From Tilletiaria anomala UBC 951 (Eukaryota; Basidiomycota; Exobasidiomycetes; Georgefischeriales; Tilletiariaceae), in the NCBI RefSeq assembly GCF_000711695.1, contig NW_013546993.1, forward strand, positions 102,722 to 166,721: DNA of 64,000 nucleotides, written 5' to 3'. This document shows, piece after piece, positions 44,373 through 55,411 of the stretch. How positions within the stretch are numbered: position 1 is the first letter of the stretch; each line of letters opens with the position of its first letter. A program made the translations under genes and the position numbers. Below the pieces are notes generated by a model. The model saw only the letters and a program-made list of their open reading frames with translations. It had not been told where the DNA came from and made no database searches.

Positions 44373-45752
44373 GGTGTAGACAGCTCTACTCTGTCTCCGT
44401 TGTCGAGGCACCTATCGGGAGGGTTCAACGAGGGTCAGCTTGAGCAGCTCTGGGCGCTACTACGACGAGACGTCGCCGAGGACGGCGATGGTGACAGCAG
44501 GCAGCGTGGATCCTGTCCTCGAGCATGCGCGCGACGACGGCAATTGTACTACGGCACAGCCAATTTATTGCAACCAAAGCAGCCGCCTAATGATCGTGTT
44601 GTCGATGATGGGTGCCCACATGGCGTGCGCTATGTTTAGTCTGTTCGCCCGAGACTGCTGCAGTGCCGCTGCCCCGGTTGCGCACTGACCATCCCACAAG
44701 TCCCCCGGCTGGCTGCAGCTGCTGCGCGCGCTCTCCTTATCAGTCGCTGTACGGGTCTCGTCGGCGGTGTATTCTGTCGGAGAGGTGCGCATGCTTGCTG
44801 ATGAGACAGCATACCTTCGAAGCATCCTTCGTATTTGAAGGTTGGTCCGGGTACTGATGAGAACTGCTTAGACACACAGTGATGAGGTGATGGGCATACA
44901 TGCAAGTAGCTCTCGTACGTACCCTGTTAGCACTTGACGGCGTCAGCAAACGCAGAGAAGACGTCTTGCACACTGGACCTAACCCTAGAGACGGCATCTG
45001 ATTGCATGCGATGGAATGTACACCGAAAGCCTGTGTCGATGGCAAGAGACAACAGGGAGAGCAGAGGAGGCTCGACTATCTCGCTGCCCCCAGTGTTCAC
45101 GCCCCATGGGGTCACGAATCACGCACAGGCAACAACAGGGAAGTGGCGTCACAAGGACCAAGATCATGCGGAATGGCGAAATGGAGAAAAAGAGAGAGAG
45201 AGAGCGCTAGCAAACCGCGTCGATCGTCCAGAGCAAAAGGAAGAGAGCGAGGAAGGCGGCAAAAATGAGGAGGGGGAAGAAGGGGAACGCGAAGAATGCG
45301 GCACTGTAATTGAGTAAGGCGGCGATTAAAGTTCTGCATGTGGATGTTCACACTGATCGAATTGATGAGATGATGACGATGATGGTGATGGTGATGACGA
45401 CGATGATGATGAGGAGGGAAATAGCATGGTGTATGATGGTGACAACGCCCAGAACTCAAAATAAATAAATAAAAATTGCAAGACTCGGTGTGGGCAAGGG
45501 CGTGGGGGCAACCTGGGTGATCGTTGGAAAATGCGATGGGTGCACATGCGATGGCTGGTCTGGTCAGGAAAGTGACGCAAGGTTGAGGTGGAAGTGCAAA
45601 ATTGGCTGCATGCGACTGATTAGAGGTAGAAAGATATAGACAAGAGGGAAGATACGAAGGAGCCGCGCCGTACCGCACCGGCTGCGCATGTGCTGGAGGA
45701 GGCATACGCACGACGACGAAAAGCTGGCTGCTCATGCACGCCCGCACCGCCC
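44373..45752. other. 1.4 kb intergenic stretch with simple repeats
   Basis: The region lies between the carboxypeptidase start and the stop of the SmgGDS-like gene (both minus). It contains an AG-dinucleotide run near 45190-45205 and a GAT-type microsatellite at 45364-45413. No gene seen. Confidence 0.5.
45364..45413. repeat. Degenerate GAT/GAC trinucleotide microsatellite
   Basis: About 50 bp of GATGATGAC/GGT repeats with a near-3-bp period, downstream of the SmgGDS-like gene. It is outside any called coding region. Confidence 0.75.
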
Positions 45753-48700
45753 TCATGACGAACACTGGGAAGAAAGCTGCAGCGCACGCTCCGCCATAGC
45801 GACCATCTCCGCAGGCCCGCGTTCCTGCAGCCCACGCAGGGTATCGCTCATGCGTCGAGCGATCGCGGTGATCGGATGCGCATCTGCGGCGGCGGCCAAG
45901 TCTACGCTGATATCCATCTCCTCCCCAGCAACGATCCCTTTTGCTCTTGCGCCGCCACCTGCTGCTAGTGCTGCAGCAGTAGCTCCGCCTCTGCTTCCAA
46001 TCGCGCCCGCACCCGTGCCCGCGCCTTTGGACGCTTCGAAGATAGCAATGAGCAGCGAGCACGCGTTGGCCGCGTACTGCGGCGGCATGCGCGCATCACG
46101 GCGCGTGAGTACATTCTCGAGCATGCCCAGCGCGTCCGACGCCGACGCAGGCGGCAGCGACGCCGTGTTGTCCGCTGTGCCTTCGCGCTGGGGAAGCCGG
46201 CGCTCCTTGTCGTTGTCATGCGGGTTAGTGGCGCTGCTGCTGCTGCCCTTGACGTTGCCGTTGCTGCTACTGTTGTTGGCCGTGTCGTTGTCTTCGTCCT
46301 GTGCAGGCTTCTGCTGCACCAGCGCCTGCGTGACGAGGAGCGACCCGCGCGCATCGGTTGCAAGCAGCGTCAGTGCGATGACACCCTCATTGACCAGGAT
46401 GGGATACTTGACGCCGTTTCGCACCATCTCGCATAGCGCTTCTGCTGTCTCGAACCGCATGATGGCCGCCTTGGCAGCAGCGACGGCGGCAGCAACAGTC
46501 GTTGTTGAGCCGGAGTCTGCATCGCGGACAGACCAAAGGGTCTTAACGATGTTGAACAGCACGCGCGTGCTCTCCATACGCGTGGGCACGTCGTCTGTGC
46601 GCCTGTTTACAGCTAGCAACGCGTGGAGCACAGGGCCGTTAGCCAGTCGAACGGCGTTGGCGATTGATCCTGTGCACAGGTGCTTCAGCAGGCCAACTGT
46701 GCCGAATTGCAGCGGCTGCACCATGTCCTTGGATGGCTCCAAGAAGCGACCGACAGCCTCGATGACGCCCAGCGAGCCTATCCGTTCCTTGTTCTGCGCC
46801 GGAATGGCGAGATTCTTGAGCAAGCCTACCAGGCCATGCGCGACCTTGACGTCCACCTGCTCATCTGCGAGCACAGGTGCGAGCAGCGTGCCAACATCGT
46901 GCTGCTCGATCATTGCAACGCAGTGCGAGTCTTTCCGCGCCAAGTTCCCGAGCGTGAGCAATGCGATGCTGACCAGATCGTCGCGATTCGTGCCGCGGCG
47001 CATCGAAGCCCACGACTTGAGCGTGTCGATAAACCACGACGCGCCGGACAAGCCCGAGGCCTCCGATCCAAAGAGCACGTCCATGCAACGATCTTCTCCG
47101 GCGATGGCAACGATGCTCCGCGCGACTGCTGCCTTGCATTGCGCATACTGTTTTTCTGCTTCTTGCAGCGACTGTGTATCCGCTGGCACCGGCGTCCGGG
47201 AGGTCCCCTGCCAGGCTGGCGGCGGAGCGGCCCGCTCAAAAAAGGCCGTGTAGAGCTCTAATGGATTTCGATGTCGTAGACCCGCCGGCTGCGAGGCTGG
47301 GTTTGGCCAGTGCTCCGGTGAGACGGACAGGAGACGGAAGGCGGGCGAGTCCAGTGAGGTGGACTCGATGAGCTCTGCAGCTGCCGAGAGGACTTCCATG
47401 TCTGATTCGATCAAGGTCGAAACATCCTCGGCGTCCCAAGGCAGGATATCATCGCCTTGCTTATGGTGGCTACTCGCTGCGAGGAAAGCCCTCAGCGAAA
47501 CTGCAGTTGCATTAATAGCGGCATCTGTTAGCAGGGTATCGGACCGACTGCGGCCGCTTAACTCGGTCCCGCTGCTCGGACTGAGCGCTCCGCCATCGCT
47601 TACGCCTGTCGCGCCACAGCTCACGACATCCTGCACGATCCGCCAGGCCCATGTCGACACAGTCGCGCCCGTCCTGATGAGATTCATGTTCTCCGCCTGC
47701 TTGGGACTCCCATGCGCTGCTCGTGCAAAGCCATGGTTCCCATCTGCCCATGAATTCGGCACGTAGATCCTTGGTGTTGACGCTAATCTGTAGATCGTGC
47801 GCAGCGAAGTGGCACTGGCGCCTAGCGCACGTTTGGTTGCTGGATGATCGAGTTGCAGGTTCAATATTGCGCCGGTCGCAGCGCGCAACAAGGCCAAAGT
47901 CTGTGTGTCAAAATGAACCATGGCTTTCATGTCGGGAATCGGGTCGTTGAGCAGCGAGTCGACAAGAGCAAGGATAGCGGAGGCCGCTTGGAGGTGCAAG
48001 AGCTTGTCTCGATTGGTATCTGGTGTTGCCAAGGAGGGCACGGGATGCATCAGTTTCTGAATAGCAGAGACCCAGACGACAGACAATTCGTACGTACCAC
48101 ATTCTATGCATAGATTCGCCAGCACACGCATGATTTCGATCTGTGCTTCTTGGAGCGGTCGGGTGTACTTGCTGCTTCGATGCGTCAGCAAGATGCGCAG
48201 CATGGCGACGCAGTTTGCATCTAAGTCAGTTGCTCCTAGCGCAGCTCGTAATCTATCTGCAGGCCAGCGCACAATTTGTAAGAAAAGGCCCGCCCAAGAA
48301 AAAGAGAATGTAATTTATGAACCCAATAACTCACCTGACCGCAGCGTATCTGCGACTGGCTTGATGGTCCGCGATACCGCGCTCCACGCCTCCTCCTCGT
48401 CGCTGATCCCAACAGACCCGGGACTCATCATCACGACGCCCTCATTCCCTCCGACTGTTGATGAAGACCCAATGGTTTCTGTCGGAAGCCTTGCCAAGAA
48501 GGGCCGCAGCTTGCCTGTGCCCGGCGCTGGCAGCGGCCCTCGCCCCTCGCTGTCATGGCGCAGAAGCGGCGAGACGCTGCCGGTCGCTTTCGTGACCATG
48601 ATCTGCGGCGCATACAGCCTACCTACCCCTTGCACTGTATTCAAGCCTTGGCCCTGCTCCTGCCCGCCTGCTACCGCTGAGCCAAGCGCTGCACCTTTCG

Positions 48701-48848
48701 TCGCTGAAGCATTATCGTCTAGCGCGACAGCCGAATCGTCATGAATGCTGTACTTTTTGCAGATCACTTCAACCGCCTCGAGGTGCGGCTTGAGTTTGGC
48801 GAGCAGACTTTGCGGATCATGGCTGCTGGAAGGTAATGCTGCGCTCAT
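45753..48848 (-). CDS. Armadillo-repeat SmgGDS-like (RAP1GDS1 family) protein
   Basis: Two exons (48848-48335, 48256-45753) join in frame to 1005 aa. The N-terminal ~160 residues open with a predicted helix (SLLAKLKPHLEAVEVICKKY) and then a variable loop. The rest is almost all helical armadillo-type repeats: MLRILLTHRSSKYTRPLQEAQIEIMRVLANLCIEC, then LLALLRAATGAILNLQLDHPATKRAL, IALLTLGNLARKDSHCVAMIEQHDVG, VAHGLVGLLKNLAIP, and PLQFGTVGLLKHLCTGSIANAVRLANG. The run NLARKDSHC...GLLKNLAIP resembles RAP1GDS1/SmgGDS, a chaperone and exchange factor for prenylated small GTPases of the Rho and Rap type. A Ser/Asn-rich loop interrupts the repeats near the C terminus. The family call is by repeat pattern and is not certain; another armadillo protein remains possible. 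No prenylation or catalytic motif is expected. Confidence 0.72.
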
Positions 48849-50309
48849 CTTTGCGGTTGATGGCCGCCGGTGTGCGACTTTCTGCCACTACCAACCGGGT
48901 TGCGCTGGTCACACGAGCAATTGTCGGCGTGCTCGCTCTCTATGGGCTGTGTGCCTCCTGAATGAGAGCGCCACTTGGCCGGTGCAAAGGCTGCCGCTTG
49001 CCAAGTGCTTCCTGTATCCACGGCTATGATGGAGCCGACGACAGTGAAGCCCGTCGACCTGTGAGCGTTGCAGTAGCTCTCAAGTGCACACCTCACTGCA
49101 GTTGAAGGGGAAGAAGTGTGGCTATGGTGTGTTGGCTTCGAAAAAGCCACGTATCCTTTCCTCCGCGTGGCCTCTCTCATCTCGCTTCATCTCCTTATGG
49201 GTTGTGCTGGGGAGAGCTGGTCCAGTTGTCTCATCTATTTCGCCGAAGAGGTGCCTGTTCAAAATGACATCCACCTTTCTATCACCTCTTCGTATGCAAC
49301 AGCAGTACATTCCTGGAGTCTGGACGACTGTTGGCTCCTTTGCTCTACAGACACTAGACCTTTGGGGTCTTCGCCTTATGAGAGATGTCCCATCTGCACA
49401 AGGGGCCCTGCTTCCTACCTCTTCGCATCTCCACTTGCCCTCGCACAAATTGAATGATGACACGCTGACAGCAGCGGGAAGCAAACCTGTTGAGGGGTCT
49501 CGAACGGGTGGGGATCATCATAAGAATGGACTGGCTTAAGGCGATGACGAGTCTACGAGATAGAACTGTTCACCCTTTCGTGCCCAGCCAGCTGTTTCGC
49601 TCGCTACTATGAGGTGGAAGCGGTCTGTTGTGTGACTGCTCGGATGATGTGAAGCGGGGATGAGGCAGTGCCTACTGCTGCAGCGCTGCTTGACCTGAGA
49701 ACTCACCCTTCCTCGGCGCGGCAGCACTGAACGATCATGATCATGATTGCTACGGCTGTTGCGAAAGATGGAAAGGAACAGGTGACCTTTTATAGCGTTT
49801 ACACAGCTGTGTGACTATGCTCAACGTCAACGCCCAGCTTCCATCTAAGCCAGAGAAAGATGTGCATCCCCATCCGTACCCCGGCTGCGCTCGGGGACAT
49901 GCTGCAGCAGACCCACGTCGATCCATCTTCAAGCAGTTAAACTAGGCCACCGTCCACAACTTCTCGTAGCTGCAAGTGTGCGTCACTATCGGCTAGCCTT
50001 TCCACTACATGATTCGGCGGCCGGCTTCGCCTCCATGAGATGCAGATGCAACCTCTGTCAGTATCATCGTCACTTGTGCTGACAGCGGTTCCATAGTCTG
50101 CAAAATACAGAAAACGATGCCAAAGGAGGCAAACGGGCAAAAAGTGCAAAGGTGAAACGAACGCCAAAACGTGAAGCGGATGCAATATGCTGTGCGGGTG
50201 TCGTCAGCGAGCCGAAAGGCAACTGGTGCATTCCACATGACCGGCGGCGAGAGATTACGCAGCGGCCCTTGGAGAGAGATCAATGGAATGTCGAAAGAGA
50301 GGCGTGCTT
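48849..50309. other. 1.5 kb intergenic stretch, no gene seen
   Basis: The region lies between the SmgGDS-like gene start and the KRE6 stop, both on the minus strand. A 151-codon plus-strand frame (49084-49539) overlaps a 120-codon minus frame. Neither has a recognised motif. Confidence 0.4.
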
Positions 50310-53124
50310 CTAGCAGCCAGGGTTTGTGAGCGAGTTCTTGACCCATGGGTACACATCAGTGTACTGGGTCAAGTTGGGGTTCATGTAGAGCTGAAGGTGC
50401 GAATTGATGTATTCAGCCGTTGGATAATCGCTGCAGGGTCGTCCACCGTTCAATATGGAGAGCGGCATTGTGTTCAGCATATGCGTTACTCGTCAAAAGA
50501 CTTGAGGTGCCACAAAAGTGACAGACACGCAGGACTCACGGTGGGTCGCATGATAGCTTCGTTGCTCTCCCAGACCGCTGGTAGACCCGCACGTAGTCCA
50601 CCAGCATGCGGTTAGGGAACACGAGACTATCCCATATTGATGGCTCGAAGTTATGTGCCATTGCTAAGTTGATAACCATCGCTGGAGAAAACAAAATCGG
50701 TCGTAATCAGCCATGAAGCGCTCATGCGTGTGTCAGCTTCATGCGCCACGGCGGGCGAACGAGCAGTGGCTCTTACCCATTGGCTCCGGTGAGATGTGGC
50801 GCTGTGATATATCCATGGCTGAGGAAGGTCCCACGGCGGCGCCCGTCGCCTGATGGCACGAAGACGACGGTGAGGGTCATGTTCGAATAGATCGCTGCGG
50901 CTTTCGCGCACTCACCATCCAGGTGGGCTGACCGTCGACAAACCTGTGGAGAAGCAAGAAGGGTGATGATGTGGATCAATGTCGGCAGCCTGTAGACCGC
51001 GTGAACTGTTTTCGCAAGCAAGTGCACCGTCACTTACCACCGAACATAGCCGCCTCCATTCAAATCCCAATCAGGTTCGTACTCCAGAGCATAGGTGACA
51101 AAGCGCTGACCTTGTGACACGTAGCCATCCAGCGGAATGTCCGAAACCGCAGACACAGCCTCTTGATAGACGCTACCCTCGTACGTGTTGTAATCGGTGG
51201 TAGATCCGTAGATTGGGGCTGAGGCATTGCCTTTCAACCTGCAAAGTGGTGAATGCCACAGAGAGTGGAAGGGAGAGTAGATCAGCACCAAGGCAGGTCG
51301 GAGCTATGACTTTTGGCCGAGACGTACCAGTGATACCCCTCGTCGAAAGGTGCGATTTGGAGAGACTGCGAAGCCTGGCCCTTGGTCGGGGCGCCTCTCG
51401 GTACGACACTGGCCTCCAAAATGTCGAATTCGGGTGCGGAACGAGCCGTTTTGCGGTTGGGGCCCGGATGGTCCTCTCCAGGGCAAGTACATGAAGAGGC
51501 TCGCATCCCGGGCAGATGGGAGATGTGTCCCCGGTTATCGGCGTAGGTACCTTTTGAGTGGATGGCACCATCAGGCCCTGTTCCGTCGATATTTGTCTGG
51601 TTGGCGAGGATGCCAGTGTCGCAGGCCGAGTAGCTGTACGGCCACATGCCATCCGTCGAGCCGAGGTAGCCCTGTACAGCATGCCGAGAGCTGCACATCA
51701 GCAAACGAAAGATTGGCACCGATCAGGAGAGCAAGTACCACTCACAGGTCTCGCAAGGTTTCCCATGATCTGCAGATGCGATAATTATGGGAGGGAAAAG
51801 GGAAAGATGTCATTGTCAATTACATCTCTCAGAGCCGCCTTGACGACCATTCCATTCGTCGCTCACCCAGGCTCCGGGCCAGAACCCCTGTTGCTGCGGA
51901 GTTCCGGGCAATTGGATAGAGAATTCAATGTAGCCACCCTGGAAGCAAGTCTTATTCCAACTCTGAAGCATGCCACTCTGGAAGTTGAGGTTGTGAGACT
52001 CTTTTGCTTCGAAAGTGATGACGAGCGAGCCGTTTTGAGTGACAATGTTATCTGGAGAATACCACTCGTAATCACCGGTGGCGCCGTACCAAATGTCCAC
52101 AGCTTCCCAGAATGGGTCATCTGGGTCGAAAAGAATTTCAACAACTCATCAGCTCTCAGCGAAACGGCCCAAAAGCTCAAAAGACGAGCGGAAGTACGAC
52201 GCACCGCCTGGCCAGAATGTGCGACCATTCACTTGGAACTCGTCGCTGAAGACCAAGTCATATTTGATCTTGTCCGGACTGCTCCATTTCATCGCAGTCG
52301 ACGGCGTAGCAGTGTCGATGAGCTGAAGCAGCGGCAAGTCGGGTATCTGACCCGTGCCGTTAGTCCCGACCGCAAAATTATTCTTGTTTAGGATGCCAAG
52401 GCCGGATAGCAATGGATACCCTGCGAAAAGCATGAGCATGGCGAGGGAGAGGGCGAGCAGCGTAGCGACGTTTAGTATCCCCCTTGACGACATGGCAAAA
52501 GGTTGTTTTTCCCTGCAGCGAGGGTCATGCTGCGGAGGACAAGCGCGGTAGGGGTGGTAAGCATCAAGCTCACGGTACAGTAAGCGGCAGGCGGAGGATC
52601 CATCGTGCTCTCGACGAACGCGAAACCCCGTGATCATGACGCACTAGGTAGTCATCGTCTTCTGGCTCCAACCGAATAATCCCTACTCCAGAAGAAGTGG
52701 GCGCGAAGGCAAACATCCGGCTGTTCCTGCCCGACTCGCTCGTATGTGTGGACGAACCCGATGGAGCATACCCTGAGAATCGCTTCTGTGCTGCATCCCT
52801 ACTCCTCGCCAAATGGCTGTCTGCGAAATTGCGCCGTTGCCCTGGACCAGCACCACCAACACCGCCACTGCCAGCCGGTTGCCTTGCGCCTGAAGTCAGC
52901 CCGCCGGTCGAGCCTCCTGATGAGAATGATGCTACCCCGCCGGATCCGCTGTGATTACTTGCAGAAACGCAATCCATCGAATGGCGCGTATATGACCCGT
53001 ACGGAGCGGCTGGCGGAGAGGTGGGAGGCATCGCTGGTGCGCCTGCTGCTTGTTGTTGTGGATGCATGTCTTCTGATACTGCTGGGGGTGAGGTGTTTGT
53101 GCTCACTCGAGAGTATTGAGCCAT
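50310..53124 (-). CDS. KRE6: KRE6/SKN1-type beta-glucan synthesis-associated protein (GH16-like)
   Basis: Type II membrane glycoprotein needed for cell-wall beta-1,6-glucan assembly, acting in the secretory pathway. Many short introns interrupt the gene. The start MAQYSRVSTN opens a ~165-residue Ser/Gly/Pro-rich cytosolic tail. The first junction gives DDYLHDPRCREKQPF, as in the family, followed by one membrane anchor (ILNVATLLALSLAMLMLFAGYPLL). The lumenal GH16-like domain runs YDLVFSDEFQVNGRTF, DPFWEAVDIWYGATGDYEWY, FQGGYIEFSIQLPG, GFWPGAWV, GYLGSTDGMWPYSY and the active-site block SAPEFDILEAS. Family members usually have EIDxxE, so Phe replaces Ile here. Next come VTYALEYEPDW and LVDYVRVYQ. 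The final exon reads CSDYPTAEYINSHLQLY and ends PWVKNSLTNPGC at 50310. All key acidic residues of the EFDILE motif are retained. Confidence 0.92.
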
Positions 53125-55411
53125 GGTAAGTACGGTGGCGGTCGTGGTCGGGGGGAGCAGTGGATTGATGCTGCTAACCTTCACAGTTCAACTTTTTGAA
53201 TGGCTTCAGAGAGACGTGGGCTGGACGCACAGTGATTTGTCATTTTGAGGGTGGGCAGGGCTAAACGGGAACGGTCATGGACGTTGGAACAGATGCCATA
53301 CAATTCAACTCGGCGTATCCTTATCGTCAGGCAATTCTTCAACGGCAGGCCAGAAGGTGTTAAGAGTGTGTAAGCACTGCCTAAATGTAGAGATAATTTT
53401 AGTGACCTCTCGCTTCCCTCATCAAATCCTCATCAAGGCGGACAACCGACGACCAGCTCGCCCTCGGACGCCGAACATGTCTGTAGCTGGCCTCTGGAAC
53501 AGGGGTCAGTGTTGTTGATGAGCGCGTCTCCCCGCGCTTGTGGCTATGGCTCCCGTTGTTACTCGTTGGGCATTTGGGCGTCTGGTGCTACCCTTTACGC
53601 AGAGTCTCTGCGCTACTTGACGGCTACGCGTATGTATGTACACGGGATCCTCCAGAATCCCACAACAGATCACTCGCAATTAGGATGGGCCGACATAGGT
53701 TAACTGTCCCAACATCGAACAGGACCCCTGGTAGACAGTCGACACGGCTCGTTTCTGTATGTATATTTATGTATGTACATATGGGAATCCCGGCGGCTTG
53801 GCAGTGCCAGGTACTGAGGAGTGCTCTGGCAGTTGGCCAATCCTGGCGCTGCCCTGCCCGTCCGTGCGCTCCCGCCCCATGCGCTTTCATTTCCACATTG
53901 CGGCTTGTCCCTTGTAACAGCCCATTTTATTTTTTGTCATTCTATTCTTTTTTGTGCCGACGTGTACGGACCACTGGACTGGAGTCTGGGAGCTCTCAGG
54001 CGTAAATAAGTGCATAAAACGGAGACAACACCTTTTTCAACAGAAAGACACGAAAAGTGTTCCAGCTTCGGGAATAAATCCGCAATGGTACAAATGTAGA
54101 ATTGATATTTTTTCACCGGCCCTAGGCAAACCTGGACATAACCTGCCTGGGCGTAGGGCTGAGGACGGTTGAGGCTGTCCCTTCTATAGTACTCCCAAGC
54201 ATCGATATCTCTGAGCATGATGCGAGGGCTGGCGCCTTGTCATTGCTTTCGTTGAAAGGACGCCGGTGTACCTACATACTTCACTGGAAATGGGTGGCGG
54301 GTGGGATATGAAGTATGGATCAATAGGCTACAGGAGTATGTACACGTCCAATCAATGCAGGGAAGAGGCTGAAGAAGGCGCGGAACATCCGATCAAGGCG
54401 TAAATAACGAAATTTGAAGCGACCACGCGACTAGGGCCTCAGGATTGCACTGGAAGAGCCAATAGCCAACTGTCGAGCAGGTCGGCGGGGGAGAGGCTGT
54501 CAGGCATTCGATATTTAGACGCGGGGAGGCACATAACCGGCGAAAACCGCCGGTTGGTAATATAGGAGCGACGTCGGGGTTGCGGTTTGCAGCGCAGCAC
54601 GGCGCTCCAGTGCCAACCTTATTCAAACCCGGGGTTTTGATGAGGCCAAGCTGCAGACTGAGTGCGGGCTACAATTACATACACCTGGAAGGACCCATCC
54701 TAGAATGCAGATGCCCTCACAAGCTGTACGTCGGAATGCAGGAACATTTCACGACACTTCCATATTTGCTTTTCGGGCCACATTGCCCTTGCCTCCGCAG
54801 GAGCTTAGTTTCGAGAAGGGTGTTCGTCTCTGCACATGTTGAGACACTGCTGCAGTGTTGTGATATTCTTTGTCCTAGGGAGCTAGTGGCTGCGAGATAG
54901 CACACGATGGGGTCCGCCACATCGCACGGACTTCCGGGGACCTCGGCCATCACAGGACACTTTACATTTTATACTTTCACACAGGACCGCGGCTGCGCTG
55001 GTCGAGCGCCGAGGAAATGCTATGTAGTGCGTTGAGGCCAGAGCCAGAGTATGTATTGCAGACTCGAGGCAGCAACGAGTCTGCTCAAGTCGTTCTGCTT
55101 GACTTTCATCGCACCACGCAATCGCGCTTATTCGATGTTGCCACTGCATTGCAACATCTGTTACTATTCATGATTTTCTGAAGGGAGCAGATCCAGCCGT
55201 CCAGGTGCAGATAGGCATGCGAGGGTCGAGACGTCAAGGTCTTGTATGCATATATATGCTCATCGAAGCTACCGAGTTCAATTGGAACATGGATCAGTGA
55301 TTGTTCGGGATAACGGCAACCGCGGGCGTGTCTGCCGAAAAGGGTGTCAAGTCGCACGACGAGTATAGATGTGTATGCCCTTATCCATTTTTCGTGCGGC
55401 AAGTGGATGAG
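53125..55411. other. 2.3 kb intergenic stretch, no gene seen
   Basis: The region lies between the KRE6 start and the AP-1 beta stop, both on the minus strand. It contains TATG/TATT-rich short repeats near 53755-53790 and T-rich tracts near 53925-53950. Open frames do not show domains. A KRE6 promoter with long 5' leader is the simplest reading. Confidence 0.45.

Noticed and set aside
49084-49539. 151-codon plus-strand frame between the SmgGDS-like and KRE6 genes
   Set aside because: No domain, overlapped by a similar-length minus frame, and no splice or start context that stands out.
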